A stretch of DNA of 64,000 bases from JAGVSR01 sp963708775 (GCA_963708775.1 CAVPTI010000012.1:124001-188000); one strand, 5' to 3'. Counted from the first letter of the stretch, positions 28,365 through 38,494 are shown. Numbers and translations are program-made. The notes: generated by a model not told the origin, from the letters alone.

Positions 28365-30320
28365 ATGGATCGCGCGCAAATTATCGCCCTTATCGGTGCT
28401 CTATCCGGCACGCCGGATGCTCCTCCTCCCGCCGCGCCCGCTGGCGGCATGGCCAACCTCGTTACTGTCGAGGATTGTCCGCGCCCTCTACCCGTCAACG
28501 AAATCGAGGGACAAACCATCGTGTGCGGGCTGGTGAGCGTGCCAGAACAGCGGGAGAAGCCCGACGGCAAAAGGATTTCCTTGGCTTACGCCATTCTTAG
28601 ATCGTCATCGCAATTTCCTGAGCCCGATCCTGTCGTCTACTTGGAAGGGGGCCCAGGCGGAAGCGCAATGCGCATGCTCCCGCTACTAGACCGCGTCTTC
28701 AAACCGTGGAGGTCGCGACGCGACGTCGTAATCTTCGACCAGCGGTCTGCTGGCATCTCAGGGTCGTCTGTCAATTGCTATAAGGCGCTTTCGGCCAACG
28801 CACTCGATATCGTCAAGCCCGCAGGACCGAAAGTGAGCAGCGATCTCCCCGATGCCGCAATCACGGCCAAATGCGTCGCTGAGCTGACCGAAAAGCAGGT
28901 GCCCCTGGCGGCATACAATACGACGCAGAACGCACATGATGTCAGTGCCGTGATTTCGGCACTCGGATTTCAGTCCTACAACATCTATGGCATTTCATAC
29001 GGCACCAAGCTCGCACTGGAAGTGATGCGCGTCGCGCCGACAGGCGTCCGATCCGTCATCATCGACGGCGTGGCGCCCTCCTGGGTGCACCTCTACAATT
29101 CCTTTGCCATGAAAACCGACGAAGCGATCCAGACCGTCGTCGACCAATGTGCAGCCGACACGATCTGCAACACGACCTATCCTAACCTTCGACAAGTCTT
29201 CATCGACACGCTCAACAAGGCGCATGCCGGAGAGATCTCGTTGAAAGGCGAGAAAGTCACAATCCCCCTTGTGCTGGCGCCGATTATGATACGGAACGGG
29301 AAATACGATTCCTCCAGCATCACGCCCTACATCCCCGCCTACATCTATGAGCTGTCGCGCGGCAAGGAAACACCAACCGTCGAAATGTTGCTGGGTCGCA
29401 ATTTTGAATTGCCCAAGCCTACCGACGAGGATGTGCTGAAGGCTGCAGCGAAGCTTCCTGGCGATCAGCAGGAGTTGGTGCGGCAGATGCTCGACGGCGT
29501 CGCAATTGCAGACCGAGCAGAGCAGGGTGTTGCGCGGAGCGTTGAGGCGCTGCGTTCTTCCGCGGAAAGCACGACGCGGTTTGGGCCAGTGGCGCGCATG
29601 TTCGATCAAGAACTGGCTGCTGCGATGATTGAGACGCTGAGGGCCGACAAGACCCGCCTCAAGGATATCCTCGCGGACTATGCGGCCATGCAAACGGCGG
29701 AGCCATCGAAGGAGCGGCTCTTGGCGTTCGTGGCTCAGTACTTCGCCGGTGCTGCCAAAGACAGGCTTTCAGCGCTCATCACCAGCATGAGCGCGAAAGA
29801 GGTGGATGGCTCGTTTGCCATCATACGGCGCGACACATATGCGAGTTTGAGCCCGTTTCTCTCAGGTCTCTATCTCGACATCTACGCGTGCCAAGAAGAC
29901 CGCCCCTTCAATTCTCTGGAGGGCTACAAAGACGTGACGGCAAAGCTGCGCTACCCTCACATCGGGGATTTGACTGACAAGATGGCTGAGCTGTTCTTTT
30001 CCACATGCGAACCGTTCAAACCCGTGGAGCGGGCGAATTGGCACGAGCCAGTCACCAGTGCGATCCCCACGCTTTCGTTTGGCAGCCTCTATGATGTTCA
30101 GACCCCAGCAAGCTGGGCGAAAGTCGCCATCGAAAAACTCTCCAACGCTCAGGCCTTCATGATCCCGGAGGCCGGCCACGGGGCCGTCGTCTATCAGCCT
30201 TGCGTCGCCGAGATGGGGGTCGCCTTCATCGATAATCCGCAGCGCAAGTTCGACAACGCGTGCGCCGAGAGCATCAAGATCGACTGGCATATTGCGTCAT
30301 GGGCGGACGCAAAGAAGTGA
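28365..30320 (+). CDS. Alpha/beta hydrolase, prolyl aminopeptidase/TAP-like
   Basis: A 651-residue alpha/beta hydrolase. VVYLEGGPGGSA is the oxyanion-hole region, DVVIFDQRSAGISG follows, and the nucleophile is Ser211 in YGISYGTKLALEV. The C-terminal part has the acid/His region TPASWAKV and MIPEAGHGAVVY, as in TAP-like peptidases that often release N-terminal tripeptides or prolyl residues. The N-terminus is only weakly hydrophobic (IIALIGALSG), so export is uncertain. A real signal peptide may be hidden by a frameshift upstream. It is 171 bases after the PliG-like gene and may be co-transcribed. Confidence 0.82.
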   Translation: MDRAQIIALIGALSGTPDAPPPAAPAGGMANLVTVEDCPRPLPVNEIEGQTIVCGLVSVPEQREKPDGKRISLAYAILRSSSQFPEPDPVVYLEGGPGGSAMRMLPLLDRVFKPWRSRRDVVIFDQRSAGISGSSVNCYKALSANALDIVKPAGPKVSSDLPDAAITAKCVAELTEKQVPLAAYNTTQNAHDVSAVISALGFQSYNIYGISYGTKLALEVMRVAPTGVRSVIIDGVAPSWVHLYNSFAMKTDEAIQTVVDQCAADTICNTTYPNLRQVFIDTLNKAHAGEISLKGEKVTIPLVLAPIMIRNGKYDSSSITPYIPAYIYELSRGKETPTVEMLLGRNFELPKPTDEDVLKAAAKLPGDQQELVRQMLDGVAIADRAEQGVARSVEALRSSAESTTRFGPVARMFDQELAAAMIETLRADKTRLKDILADYAAMQTAEPSKERLLAFVAQYFAGAAKDRLSALITSMSAKEVDGSFAIIRRDTYASLSPFLSGLYLDIYACQEDRPFNSLEGYKDVTAKLRYPHIGDLTDKMAELFFSTCEPFKPVERANWHEPVTSAIPTLSFGSLYDVQTPASWAKVAIEKLSNAQAFMIPEAGHGAVVYQPCVAEMGVAFIDNPQRKFDNACAESIKIDWHIASWADAKK

Positions 30321-30550
30321 CCATGTCTGCTTTGGGTCAACTTCTACCGTTGTGAGGTCCCGCCAGACACGACCGGTTCGCATCAGCCAGCGGAAAGTCC
30401 TCGCGCATTTCCGCCATTCGGCAGCTTGCCCTCCAACACAGGAGTTAGAAAACCGCACACCGTGCATCACCGTCGGGTCAAAAGTCCCCGTTCGGTGGAA
30501 AAGTAAGGCGTTTAGTCTGTAAACTGGACAGCAGGGGCGGAAGGTGAAGG

Positions 30551-30787
30551 GTGAAACAAATGAACGGCGACCTAGAGTTCGAACATGAGGGCCAAGCCTT
30601 TGCCGTGCGTCTCACAAAATTGTCCGATGGATGGCGGGCCGATGTATGCCGCCGTGACGGAACACCGACGGGATTTTCGGTGACCGCTACCAGCGAGATA
30701 ATCGACGATATGTTCCAAACTCAGGATTTTGAGCCGTTGCCGCGTCTTCAAGCGACAGCGCGAGATGCTTTTCGAGGTCGCTGGTGA
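30551..30787 (+). CDS. Small hypothetical protein
   Basis: A 78-residue soluble protein starting at GTG (VKQMNGDLEFEHEGQAF) with GGAAGG upstream. The body RLTKLSDGWRADVCRRDG followed by TGFSVTATSEI looks like a small beta-rich domain found as a stand-alone hypothetical in many Rhizobiales. No function is known. There are about 230 bases without a gene on each side; the one upstream carries only degraded-looking intergenic sequence. Confidence 0.6.
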   Translation: MKQMNGDLEFEHEGQAFAVRLTKLSDGWRADVCRRDGTPTGFSVTATSEIIDDMFQTQDFEPLPRLQATARDAFRGRW

Positions 30788-31038
30788 TCGGGGACCTAAT
30801 GCAGTTTGTGGTGGCGAGAACCTGAAGTGGCGCTGCCCTGCTGGGGCAGCGGCAAGGTCCGACACGAGGTGCTCCAAAAAAAGAAAACGACCACCGGCAG
30901 CCAGGCCGACACTTCCAGCCGACTTCTGCAATAAAATCGGCCACCAACAAACATCTTACTGCTGCCAAAGCGTACGTTTTGACCCCCACAATCAGGCGCA
31001 TCCCAGACGTTCCACAAGACCAACTTGAACCGGCTTGG

Positions 31039-32200
31039 TCAGGCAAGATTCAGAAAGCCCTCCGGCACGAGGCTGGTGGCCAGCATGACGGAGTTGATAT
31101 CGTCGTGCTCTCGCCAACTGGCGGCGACTGCACCTTCCGGCTTGAGCCAGAAATTCTCGATCACGTCGGCCAGAGAATGTGACTTCTCCAGAGCCCGAAG
31201 CGACGGCGCAATCCCGGCGCCCAGGGCAGATGACAACCATGGAACGGTGTTTCGCCTGATCACCGGTAGCGCGTTCATACCGATAGACAAGCCCAGTTCT
31301 CGGAAGGCAAGCCTGGAGGTTGCAGGGTGACCCAACGGACTGTCAGCCATCCAGATTGAGAGCCCGGCGTGGGTATTTTGTAGCAGGTCGCGCAACAGTT
31401 TGATGTCCTCTGCCGACGGCGCAGAGCCCGTGAGTTGCGCAAGCCGTGCCGCGTCGAACAGCAAGCCGCCGAGGCCTAGGGGATCAGGCGTCGTCCAGTC
31501 GCGGCCCTTACACAGCGCCTTGAAGCCGGACAGGGCCGGGGCCATGCCCGGCACCTCTGCGGCCACCAGTGCCAGACGCTGGCCTATCTCCCTGCAGGTC
31601 AGGTAACCATCCAGCGGATCGTGATGGCCCATTGACGCCACCAGTGGTCGCGACAGATCTATGCTGGCTTTCCATACAAGTCGCTGGCCGCCTTCGGCGC
31701 TGAATCCCGCGCCAAGCCGCCTCGGCCAGTTCACCCGCCCAAACAGCGTAGTGCGTTTCGCCTGTAGCCGCACCAACGCAGCAAAGCGCGTGCATCCATT
31801 TTGTTAGGTAGTGGAGGTATTGACCATCGCGCTCCCACTCTAGCTGCGGATCATGGCGTTGATGAATTGAACGCTCAGGGAGCTTTTTGCCGATCCGCAA
31901 GCCACCTGCGGTCGGGTGCTGTGCGCCGTCGACCTCGCCAAGACCGCTAATCCAACCGGAGCGGATATCATCAGCCCGGTGCCGGCCAAGTGTCGTATGC
32001 ACCTGCTCCACGAGCGACAAACTGAGGTCAAGATATCTCTGCTCGTCGTAGTGACGATAAAGCGAGAGGAAATTGCACACGGCAAAGGCATCGGTCCACA
32101 GGTAGCGGCGCGGCTCGTCTCGCGCGGGCCAAAGCCCGGTAGCGCCGGCGAAGTGCAACATTAGGTCGCGCGCGGTATCGGCCCGTTCTCGGTAGTCCAT
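31039..32200 (-). CDS. Six-hairpin glycosidase-like protein (frameshifted in this sequence)
   Basis: About 386 residues once one base is removed from the CCC at 31706-31708. The first part has YLWTDAFAVCNFLSLYRHYD, LDLSLSLVEQVHTTLGRHR and YLHYLTKWMHALCCVG. The second part continues as KASIDLSRPLVASMGHHDPL and FDAARLAQLTG. Repeating helical pairs of this kind are typical of alpha/alpha-barrel (six-hairpin glycosidase or epimerase-like) proteins. Catalytic residues cannot be assigned, so the substrate is unknown. It stands alone in the accessory region. Confidence 0.68.
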
Positions 32201-32686
32201 TGGGGCCTCCAGAAGTGAACTCTACAACGTCCCGGTTGCGCCCTGACGGGGAACAAGAGAATTATATCGTCAATTGTGTTTCGGCACTGCCAGGGTCATG
32301 GGCGTTCTTCGCCGCCGCGCCAAGCGCATTTCGCCCATCCCCTCGAAGCGAACCGTGCACAACCATTTAGCCGGTTTGCCCACCTAGCCACACATCGCTT
32401 AGTGCAGGGACCGACTTCGGTGCAGGGTCAAAAACGTCGTTTGGCCATCGGCTGCAACTCGTCCGCTCGGCGCCTAGCAACGGTCATAGATTTCCTTAAC
32501 TGAGGCTCCGAATTCGTGTGTTAGCAGCGAATTCAGCCCTCGACTTCTGCCGCAAAGGACGCATTGGTGGTGTGACGGGCGCCGGTTAGCTGGGGTGCCG
32601 AATTTTCAGGGTTCGCCTCGCGGAATGCGGGGCTTCGGGTGGTGGGAGCGCCGAGGTGGCGCAACCCTGAAACCCTGGAGCCCATC
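32201..32686. other. Intergenic region, no supported gene
   Basis: 486 bases between the six-hairpin gene and the recombinase cassette. No frame with a recognisable domain is seen. It probably holds the left boundary of the cassette, but no direct repeat of the right end was found by eye. Confidence 0.45.
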
Positions 32687-33049
32687 GTGACCACAATAGA
32701 AGCCCGCGTCTCGAGCCACGCGAAGAAGCACGCGCCATCGGCGCCCGCCAAATCCGCCAGAACCAAGCTAGGCGCCAAGTCTCGGCCAGTGCCAGCCGAA
32801 AATCGTACTGCTTCACGCGATGAACAGCATACCGAGCGCGTGACGAAGCATGATCGCGTCCTGGAGCTTTTGAGCCAGCGCAACGGCGCCAGCATTCCGG
32901 AGATGATGGAGGCGACCTGCTGGCAGCAGCACAGCGTGCGCGGGTTCCTCGCGGGCACGGTCAAGAAAAAGCTTGGCTTCACGCTCACGTCGTCAAAGCT
33001 CGAAGGCGAGCTGCGTCGCTACAAGATCGACACCAAGCGCGGTCGCTGA
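32687..33049 (+). CDS. DUF3489 domain protein
   Basis: A 120-residue basic protein. The N-terminal half is Ala/Lys/Arg-rich (HAKKHAPSAPAKSARTK). The C-terminal half is the DUF3489 winged-helix-like domain: VTKHDRVLELLSQRNGASIP, ATCWQQHSVRGFLAGTVKKK and GFTLTSSK. The GTG start at 32687 has GGAG seven bases upstream and gives the usual family N-terminus VTTIEARV. It is followed after one base by the DUF2924 gene and then a serine recombinase. This trio recurs in alphaproteobacterial mobile regions. A DNA-binding role is inferred. Confidence 0.88.
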   Translation: MTTIEARVSSHAKKHAPSAPAKSARTKLGAKSRPVPAENRTASRDEQHTERVTKHDRVLELLSQRNGASIPEMMEATCWQQHSVRGFLAGTVKKKLGFTLTSSKLEGELRRYKIDTKRGR

Positions 33050-33050
33050 C

Positions 33051-33509
33051 ATGAAGCCAGTCTCGATCGACATCGCGGCCGAGTTGGTGCGGCTCGAAGC
33101 CCTGACCAACTTCGAGTTGCGCGCAGAGTGGCGGCGGCTGCATCACATGCAGCCGCCGAAGAGCCTCTCCCGCGATCTCCTGCTGCGCGGCATCACCTAC
33201 AACATTCAGGAGAGGGCGCTCGGCGGCCTCTCCAAGTCGGTTCTGCGAAAGCTGACCGGTGCCGGGCCTGACGCAACTTCGGACGACCACCACAGGGCTA
33301 CTCCGCGCACCACCGTCAAGCCGGGTACGCGGCTCGTGCGTGAGTGGAATGGGCAAACTCATACGGTTCTTGTCCACGCGGACGGTGTTGAATGGCGCGA
33401 CAAGCGATACAGGTCACTCTCGGTCGTCGCACGTGAGATCACGGGCGCGCACTGGTCCGGACCACGGTTCTTCGGCCTAACCTCGCGAAAGGATCCGGCG
33501 GATGGCTGA
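33051..33509 (+). CDS. DUF2924 domain protein
   Basis: A 152-residue protein of the DUF2924 family, with NFELRAEWRRLHHMQPPKSL, LLLRGITYNIQERALGGLSK and the beta-rich end VKPGTRLVREWNGQTHTVLV plus RSLSVVAREITGAHWSGPRF. The ATG lies one base after the DUF3489 stop, so the two are coupled. The family is nearly always encoded next to a large serine recombinase, as here, and may help it bind DNA. That role is inferred from neighbourhood. Confidence 0.9.
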   Translation: MKPVSIDIAAELVRLEALTNFELRAEWRRLHHMQPPKSLSRDLLLRGITYNIQERALGGLSKSVLRKLTGAGPDATSDDHHRATPRTTVKPGTRLVREWNGQTHTVLVHADGVEWRDKRYRSLSVVAREITGAHWSGPRFFGLTSRKDPADG

Positions 33510-33533
33510 CGGCAGCTTTTTGTGGTGCTTTCG

Positions 33534-35233
33534 ATGAAGCGCCTCAACTGCGCCATCTACACGCGCAAGTCCTCCGACGAAGGGCTCGAGAAGGAGTTCA
33601 ACTCGCTCGACGCGCAACGGGAGGCCTGCGCTGCCTACGTCCTCAGCCAGAAGCATGCCGGCTGGGCGGCCCTTCCAGATCTCTATGACGACGGAGGGCT
33701 GTCGGGCGGCACCATGGAGCGTCCGGCACTGCAACGGCTGCTCTCCGACATCACGTCCGGCAAAGTGCAGATCGTGGTGGTCTACAAGGTCGACCGGCTG
33801 ACGCGGTCACTCGCTGATTTTGCGAAGATCGTCGATGTGCTGGACTCTCACGGCGCGTCGTTCGTGTCTGTGACGCAATCGTTCAACACGACGACCTCGA
33901 TGGGCCGTCTCACGCTCAACATGCTGCTCTCGTTTGCCCAGTTCGAGCGCGAGATCGCGGGCGAACGCATCCGCGACAAGATCGCGGCCTCGAAGGCCAA
34001 AGGCATGTGGATGGGCGGCAACGTCCCCCTCGGCTATGACGTCAAAGATCGCAAGCTCATCGTCAATCCAGCCGAAGCCGAGACGGTGCGCATGATATTC
34101 CGGCGCTATGCGGAACTCGGCTCAGTCCGGCTCCTCGCGGAGGAACTTGCCGGGCTTGCTATCGTAAGTAAGCGCCGGCAAGGCGCCGGCGTCGTCCTGG
34201 CAGGTGGCAACCGTTTTTCTCGCGGCGCGCTCTACACCTTGCTGCAGAATCCCATCTACCGGGGTGAGATTGGACATCAGGGAAAGGTCTACCCCGGTCA
34301 GCACGAAGCCATCGTTGAGGCCGAGCACTGGAAACTCGTCCAAGACAAGCTGGCCGGCAACCGACAGGCCCGGGCGCTTGGCGCGAATGCGGAAGAGCCG
34401 AGCCTGCTTGCCGGGCTGATCGTGGACTGCGATGGTCAGCGCATGACACCGACCCACGCCGTCAAGAAGGGGCGACGCTACCGGTACTACGTCTCAACGG
34501 CGCTGATTACGGAGGCTCGCTCGCTTCATGGAAAGGGCTTGCGCGTGCCGGCAGGCGACGTCGAGGCGCTGGTGCTCGATCGGATCAGAGCGTTTTTTGC
34601 TTCGGAGCAAAACGTCGGAGAGACGTTATCAAATTTCGGTCTCGATGCAGCAACGCTTCGCTCTTCAATGAAGAAGGCCGACGAACTCACTCACGGCTGG
34701 GCGGCCTTGCCGTCGATCAAGATCCGCGAACTTGTCCGGTCGATTGTTGAGCGCGTGTGCGTGCATGTTGATGAAGTTCTTGTCAGTCTCAACAGAAATG
34801 AGATTGCAAGGATCCTCGTGGGCGAAGCAACTCGAGAGCTGTCCCGAGAACAACACGAAACCACTGAACTGCGTGCGGAAGCCAAGTTGCGCCGTGCAGG
34901 CAAAGGCATCCGACTGATTGTTGGAGGCGGTCGATCTGCCAAGCCGGATCGCCAGATGATCGCGCTGCTCAGAAATGCGTATGCGACCCGCGAGGCACTT
35001 GATGTCAGGACGCGATGCAACCATCGACGCACTCGCACAGCGGCTCGGCGTCAAGCGGGACTATCTCTCGGCACACATGCGCGTCACGTATCTCGCGCCC
35101 GGTATCATCAAAGACCTCTTTGAAGGACGCCAGCCGGAGGCGCTCACAGCGGCACGGCCTTGTCTCACTCTGCAAAGACCTGCCGCACGACTGGCAGCTG
35201 CAGCGGGCTGTCCTCGGAATTGAGACGCGATAG
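33534..35233 (+). CDS. Large serine recombinase (two frameshifts near the C-terminus in this sequence)
   Basis: A site-specific recombinase of the resolvase/invertase superfamily. The catalytic domain starts MKRLNCAIYTRKSS, with the nucleophile Ser13, and includes VVVYKVDRLTRSLADFAK and FAQFEREIAGERIRDKI. A recombinase DNA-binding domain follows (NPIYRGEIGHQGKVYPGQHE). Removing one base at 35001 and one at 35158-35159 restores the family's helix-turn-helix end, with RLGVKRDYLSAHMRVTYLAP, FEGRQPEALTA and CKDLPHDWQLQRAVLG, to a stop at 35233, about 565 residues. Its end lies 207 bases from the 3' end of tRNA-Gln. It may mobilise the three-gene cassette. Confidence 0.9.
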
Positions 35234-35440
35234 CGTCTGCCACGTCGCGAAAACGATGCGAGTTTGACCGGCCGAAAAATGGGCGACAGAGATAAAACGC
35301 GCAAAGAGCCGACGAACGTCGTGCAGAGACGGGGGGTGCGTACGGGATCGGAAAACTGACGTCGACAAGGCCCGGAAAAGACGCTAGATTTCCGCCTACG
35401 GAAATGGCATAATATGCAGCGATATCAATGAGTTAGATGG

Positions 35441-35514
35441 TGGCTGGGGGACTAGGATTCGAACCTAGACAGGCAGAGTCAGAGTTTGCAGTCCTACCAT
35501 TAGACGATCCCCCA
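35441..35514 (-). tRNA. tRNA-Gln (anticodon CTG)
   Basis: A full cloverleaf on the minus strand: acceptor TGGGGGA with TCCCCCA, D arm GTCT/GGAC, anticodon loop CTCTGAC giving CTG, T arm CTAGG/CCTAG with loop TTCGAAT, and an encoded 3' GCCA. The anticodon stem GCAAA/TCTGC has one A-C mismatch. A promoter is visible at 35559-35587. Confidence 0.95.
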
Positions 35515-35558
35515 AGACCGTCCCGTCCGTAGCGGCCGGCCACGACAGAGAGACGGGG

Positions 35559-35587
35559 CGTATAGCAGGTGTGTTCAAGGCGGGCAA
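35559..35587 (-). promoter_or_regulatory. Probable promoter of tRNA-Gln
   Basis: On the minus strand TTGCCC and TATACG are separated by exactly 17 bases, about 45 bases upstream of the tRNA 5' end. Confidence 0.6.
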
Positions 35588-35704
35588 GCCGTCGCTGGCG
35601 GGCGTGGCGAGCGCGCGGTGCCGGACAAGCGGGCTGCCGGACGGGCTTTTCGGCGGGGCTGTGGGCAGGCATAAGGGCGCCTCGCTTCAAAGGGCAGCCC
35701 AGGC

Positions 35705-37327
35705 ATGATCCGTCTCGACAATATCGGCAAACAGAACGGCCACCAGATCGTCTTCATCGAGGCATCGGCTGTTCTCAATCGAGGGGAAAAGGTGGGGCTC
35801 GTGGGTCCCAACGGGGCCGGCAAGACGACGCTGTTCCGGCTGATCACCGGCGAGGAGCAGCCCGACGAAGGCCAGGTCTCGACCGATCGCGGCATCACCA
35901 TCGGCTACTTCAGCCAGGACGTGGGGGAAATGTCAGGGCGCAGCGCCGTTGCGGAGGTGATGGACGGGGCTGGGCCCGTCAGCGATGTCGCGGCTGAACT
36001 CGCTGACCTCGAGGCGGCGATGGCGGATCCGAACCGTGCCGCGGAGATGGAGGCGCTCATCGAGAGGTACGGCGAACTGCAGGCGCAGTTCGAGGATCTC
36101 GGCGGTTACGCGCTGGAGGGCAAGGCGCGCGAGGTTCTAGCAGGTCTCAGTTTTTCGCAGGAGATGATGGACGGTGACGTGGGTGCGCTGTCGGGCGGCT
36201 GGAAGATGCGCGTTGCACTCGCGCGCATTCTGCTGATGCGGCCTGACGTGATGCTACTCGACGAACCGAGCAACCATCTCGATTTGGAAAGCCTGATCTG
36301 GCTGGAGCATTTCCTCAAAGGCTACGAGGGGGCGCTCATGATGACGTCGCACGACCGCGAGTTCATGGACCGCATCGTGAAGAAGATCATCGAGATCGAT
36401 GGCGGCGCACTGACGACGTATTCGGGCGGCTACGAATTTTACGTTGAGCAGCGTGGCCTGGCGGAGCGCCAGCAGCAGGCTCAGTTCGAGCGGCAGCAGG
36501 CGATGCTGGCCAAAGAGATGAGGTTTATCGAACGCTTCAAGGCGCGCGCGTCGCATGCTGCGCAAGTCCAGAGCCGGGTGAAGAGTTTGGAGAAGATCGA
36601 GCGTGTGGAGCCGCCAAAGCGTCGCCAGACCGTTGTTTTCGATATCCCGCCGGCGCCGCGCTCGGGTGAAGAAGTCGCGACCTTGCGCGGCGTTCACAAG
36701 CGGTACGGGGCACGCACAATCTATGACGGATTAGACTTCCAAGTGCGCAGGAAAGAGCGCTGGTGCGTGATGGGTATCAACGGGGCCGGCAAGTCGACAT
36801 TGCTCAAGCTCGTCACTCGTTCGACGGCGGCCGACGAAGGGACCGTGACGCTCGGAGCGAGCGTAAAAATGGGGTACTTCGCGCAGCACGCGATGGAGGT
36901 CCTAGATGGCGAGCGCACGGTTTTTCAGTCACTCGAAGACCATTTCCCGCAGGCCAATCAAGGGTCGCTGCGTACGCTGGCCGGCTGTTTCGGTTTCTCG
37001 GGTGACGATGTGGAGAAGAAGTGCCGCGTGCTTTCAGGGGGCGAGAAGGCGCGGCTTGTGATGGCGCAGATCCTGTTCGATCCGCCTAATTTTCTCGTTC
37101 TCGACGAGCCGACCAACCATCTTGATCTCGCGACCAAGGAAATGTTGATTACGGCACTGGCGGCTTACGACGGGGCGATGCTGTTCGTCTCACATGACCG
37201 ACGTTTTCTGGCGGCGCTATCCAATCGCGTGCTGGAGTTAACGCCCGATGGCATTCATCGCTACGGCGGCGGATACACGGAATATGTTGCGCGGACGGGC
37301 CAGGAAGCTCCGGGACTTCACGGGTAA
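35705..37327 (+). CDS. ABC-F family ATP-binding protein
   Basis: A 540-residue cytoplasmic protein with two ABC ATPase domains and no membrane part, so it acts on ribosomes rather than in transport. Walker A motifs are GPNGAGKTT and GINGAGKST. Signatures are LSGGWKMR and LSGGEKAR. Walker B motifs are MLLDEPSNHLD and LVLDEPTNHLD. Between them lies the linker typical of ABC-F proteins, with MRFIERFKARASHAAQ. It looks closest to YbiT-type members, which ease translation stalls; the exact subfamily needs a tree. It starts 190 bases after the tRNA-Gln gene. Confidence 0.92.
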   Translation: MIRLDNIGKQNGHQIVFIEASAVLNRGEKVGLVGPNGAGKTTLFRLITGEEQPDEGQVSTDRGITIGYFSQDVGEMSGRSAVAEVMDGAGPVSDVAAELADLEAAMADPNRAAEMEALIERYGELQAQFEDLGGYALEGKAREVLAGLSFSQEMMDGDVGALSGGWKMRVALARILLMRPDVMLLDEPSNHLDLESLIWLEHFLKGYEGALMMTSHDREFMDRIVKKIIEIDGGALTTYSGGYEFYVEQRGLAERQQQAQFERQQAMLAKEMRFIERFKARASHAAQVQSRVKSLEKIERVEPPKRRQTVVFDIPPAPRSGEEVATLRGVHKRYGARTIYDGLDFQVRRKERWCVMGINGAGKSTLLKLVTRSTAADEGTVTLGASVKMGYFAQHAMEVLDGERTVFQSLEDHFPQANQGSLRTLAGCFGFSGDDVEKKCRVLSGGEKARLVMAQILFDPPNFLVLDEPTNHLDLATKEMLITALAAYDGAMLFVSHDRRFLAALSNRVLELTPDGIHRYGGGYTEYVARTGQEAPGLHG

Positions 37328-37352
37328 GGATCAGGCGCGATGCAGATGCGCT

Positions 37353-38195
37353 TTACTTGCCTGCCGCGGCGGCGCGGTTCTGTAGCCGCTGACGGAGCTT
37401 CGCGACGGCTTCGCGGCCCGTGGCGGCGGCAATATCGGCGCCAATCGTTGACGAGAGCTCAGGGTCGCGCTGGAACGCGTAGCCACCGGTTAGGATCACA
37501 AGGTCAGGATTTAACGAGGACGCGCGAACGCGGGCCAGACTGCGAGCGAGCATCGGGGCGTCGCCTACGCGGCCGGCCGAGATGCCGACTGCGTCGTAGT
37601 GCGTTTTTTTCACCATCTTATCCAGGTCGTTCATGAACTGGAGTTCGCCACAGCAGACATCCCATCCTTCTCGCCAGAAATCCGCGCGGACGAGACACAG
37701 GCCCAACCGGTGACGTTCTTGCGGGAGCGTGATGAGCAGAATTCGATGCGACGTATCGGCGATCTTGCCGCCGGTGCAGAACGTTGAGGAGTGGGCAAGG
37801 ATGATCTGCTGAATGTGATCCATGCCGCGCGCCACATCGAGAAAATCGCGCACGTCACGTTCCCACATTTCGCCGAGTCGTAGTGCGGCGGGAACGAGGA
37901 GCCGTTCGAATAGAACATCGACGGCAAAGCCGCGTTCGATCAGTTCGTTGAAATGATGCAGGGCGACGGACGCTTCCACTGCCAATGTCGCATCGGTGAA
38001 TGCGGCGACATCATCGTCGAGGGCGGGGATTGCGGGAAATGCACAAGAGTCGGGTTGATGGTCGTCAATCAACCGCGGGATGATGTGCTTTTCGATGAGT
38101 TGGGCCAGGGCAGGGCGGTCTTCTGCAGGAGTCGAAGCTGTCCGGACAGGATCTAATCCGCTGACGATCTTCGTTGCTGACTTGCTGCTTCCCAC
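37353..38195 (-). CDS. B12-binding regulator, AerR/PpaA-like
   Basis: A 280-residue soluble protein. Residues about 65-140 form the helical cap (VLFERLLVPAALRLGEMWER, DFLDVARGMDHIQQII) found in cobalamin-binding proteins. Residues about 150-270 form a Rossmann-like B12-binding domain with PQERHRLGLCLVRADFWREG, in which His162 occupies the cobalt-ligand position of the ExHxxG variant. The end is DLVILTGGYAF. This layout matches AerR/PpaA proteins, which bind cobalamin and modulate the CrtJ/PpsR repressor in purple bacteria. No photosynthesis gene is in the window, so it could equally be a general B12-dependent regulator. Confidence 0.75.
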   Translation of the reverse strand: MGSSKSATKIVSGLDPVRTASTPAEDRPALAQLIEKHIIPRLIDDHQPDSCAFPAIPALDDDVAAFTDATLAVEASVALHHFNELIERGFAVDVLFERLLVPAALRLGEMWERDVRDFLDVARGMDHIQQIILAHSSTFCTGGKIADTSHRILLITLPQERHRLGLCLVRADFWREGWDVCCGELQFMNDLDKMVKKTHYDAVGISAGRVGDAPMLARSLARVRASSLNPDLVILTGGYAFQRDPELSSTIGADIAAATGREAVAKLRQRLQNRAAAAGK

Positions 38196-38293
38196 CGTGC
38201 CGCTCCGCTGCTGAAGATCGATCGCTTAAATTCCGGGCTTGTGCTTGCACCGGATGCTCAGCAACACGACGGAGTATGCGGGTCACGGCTGTG

Positions 38294-38494
38294 ATGGGAA
38301 ACAAAGAAAAAATGATGATGGCGTACGACCGCGGTCTCGTTGACGCATCTCCAAGAGTCTACTGTGGTAAAGATGTTTGGGAGCGATCAGTTTTTGCGCG
38401 GGATCGTGAGGAAGCGATCATTTTGGCAAGCATTTTCCGGGGCTCGTACGGTCACTCAATAGGCCGATTGTTTGCTGCAATCGCAATGCCCTAG
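38294..38494 (+). CDS. Possible small protein, unknown
   Basis: A 66-residue frame, MGNKEKMMMAYDRGLVDASP and so on, ending GRLFAAIAMP. It is the only frame of note in the 502 bases between the B12-binding gene and the nucleotidyltransferase-like gene. Its composition is richer in A and T than its neighbours. No domain or clear ribosome site is seen, so it may be spurious. Confidence 0.3.
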   Translation: MGNKEKMMMAYDRGLVDASPRVYCGKDVWERSVFARDREEAIILASIFRGSYGHSIGRLFAAIAMP

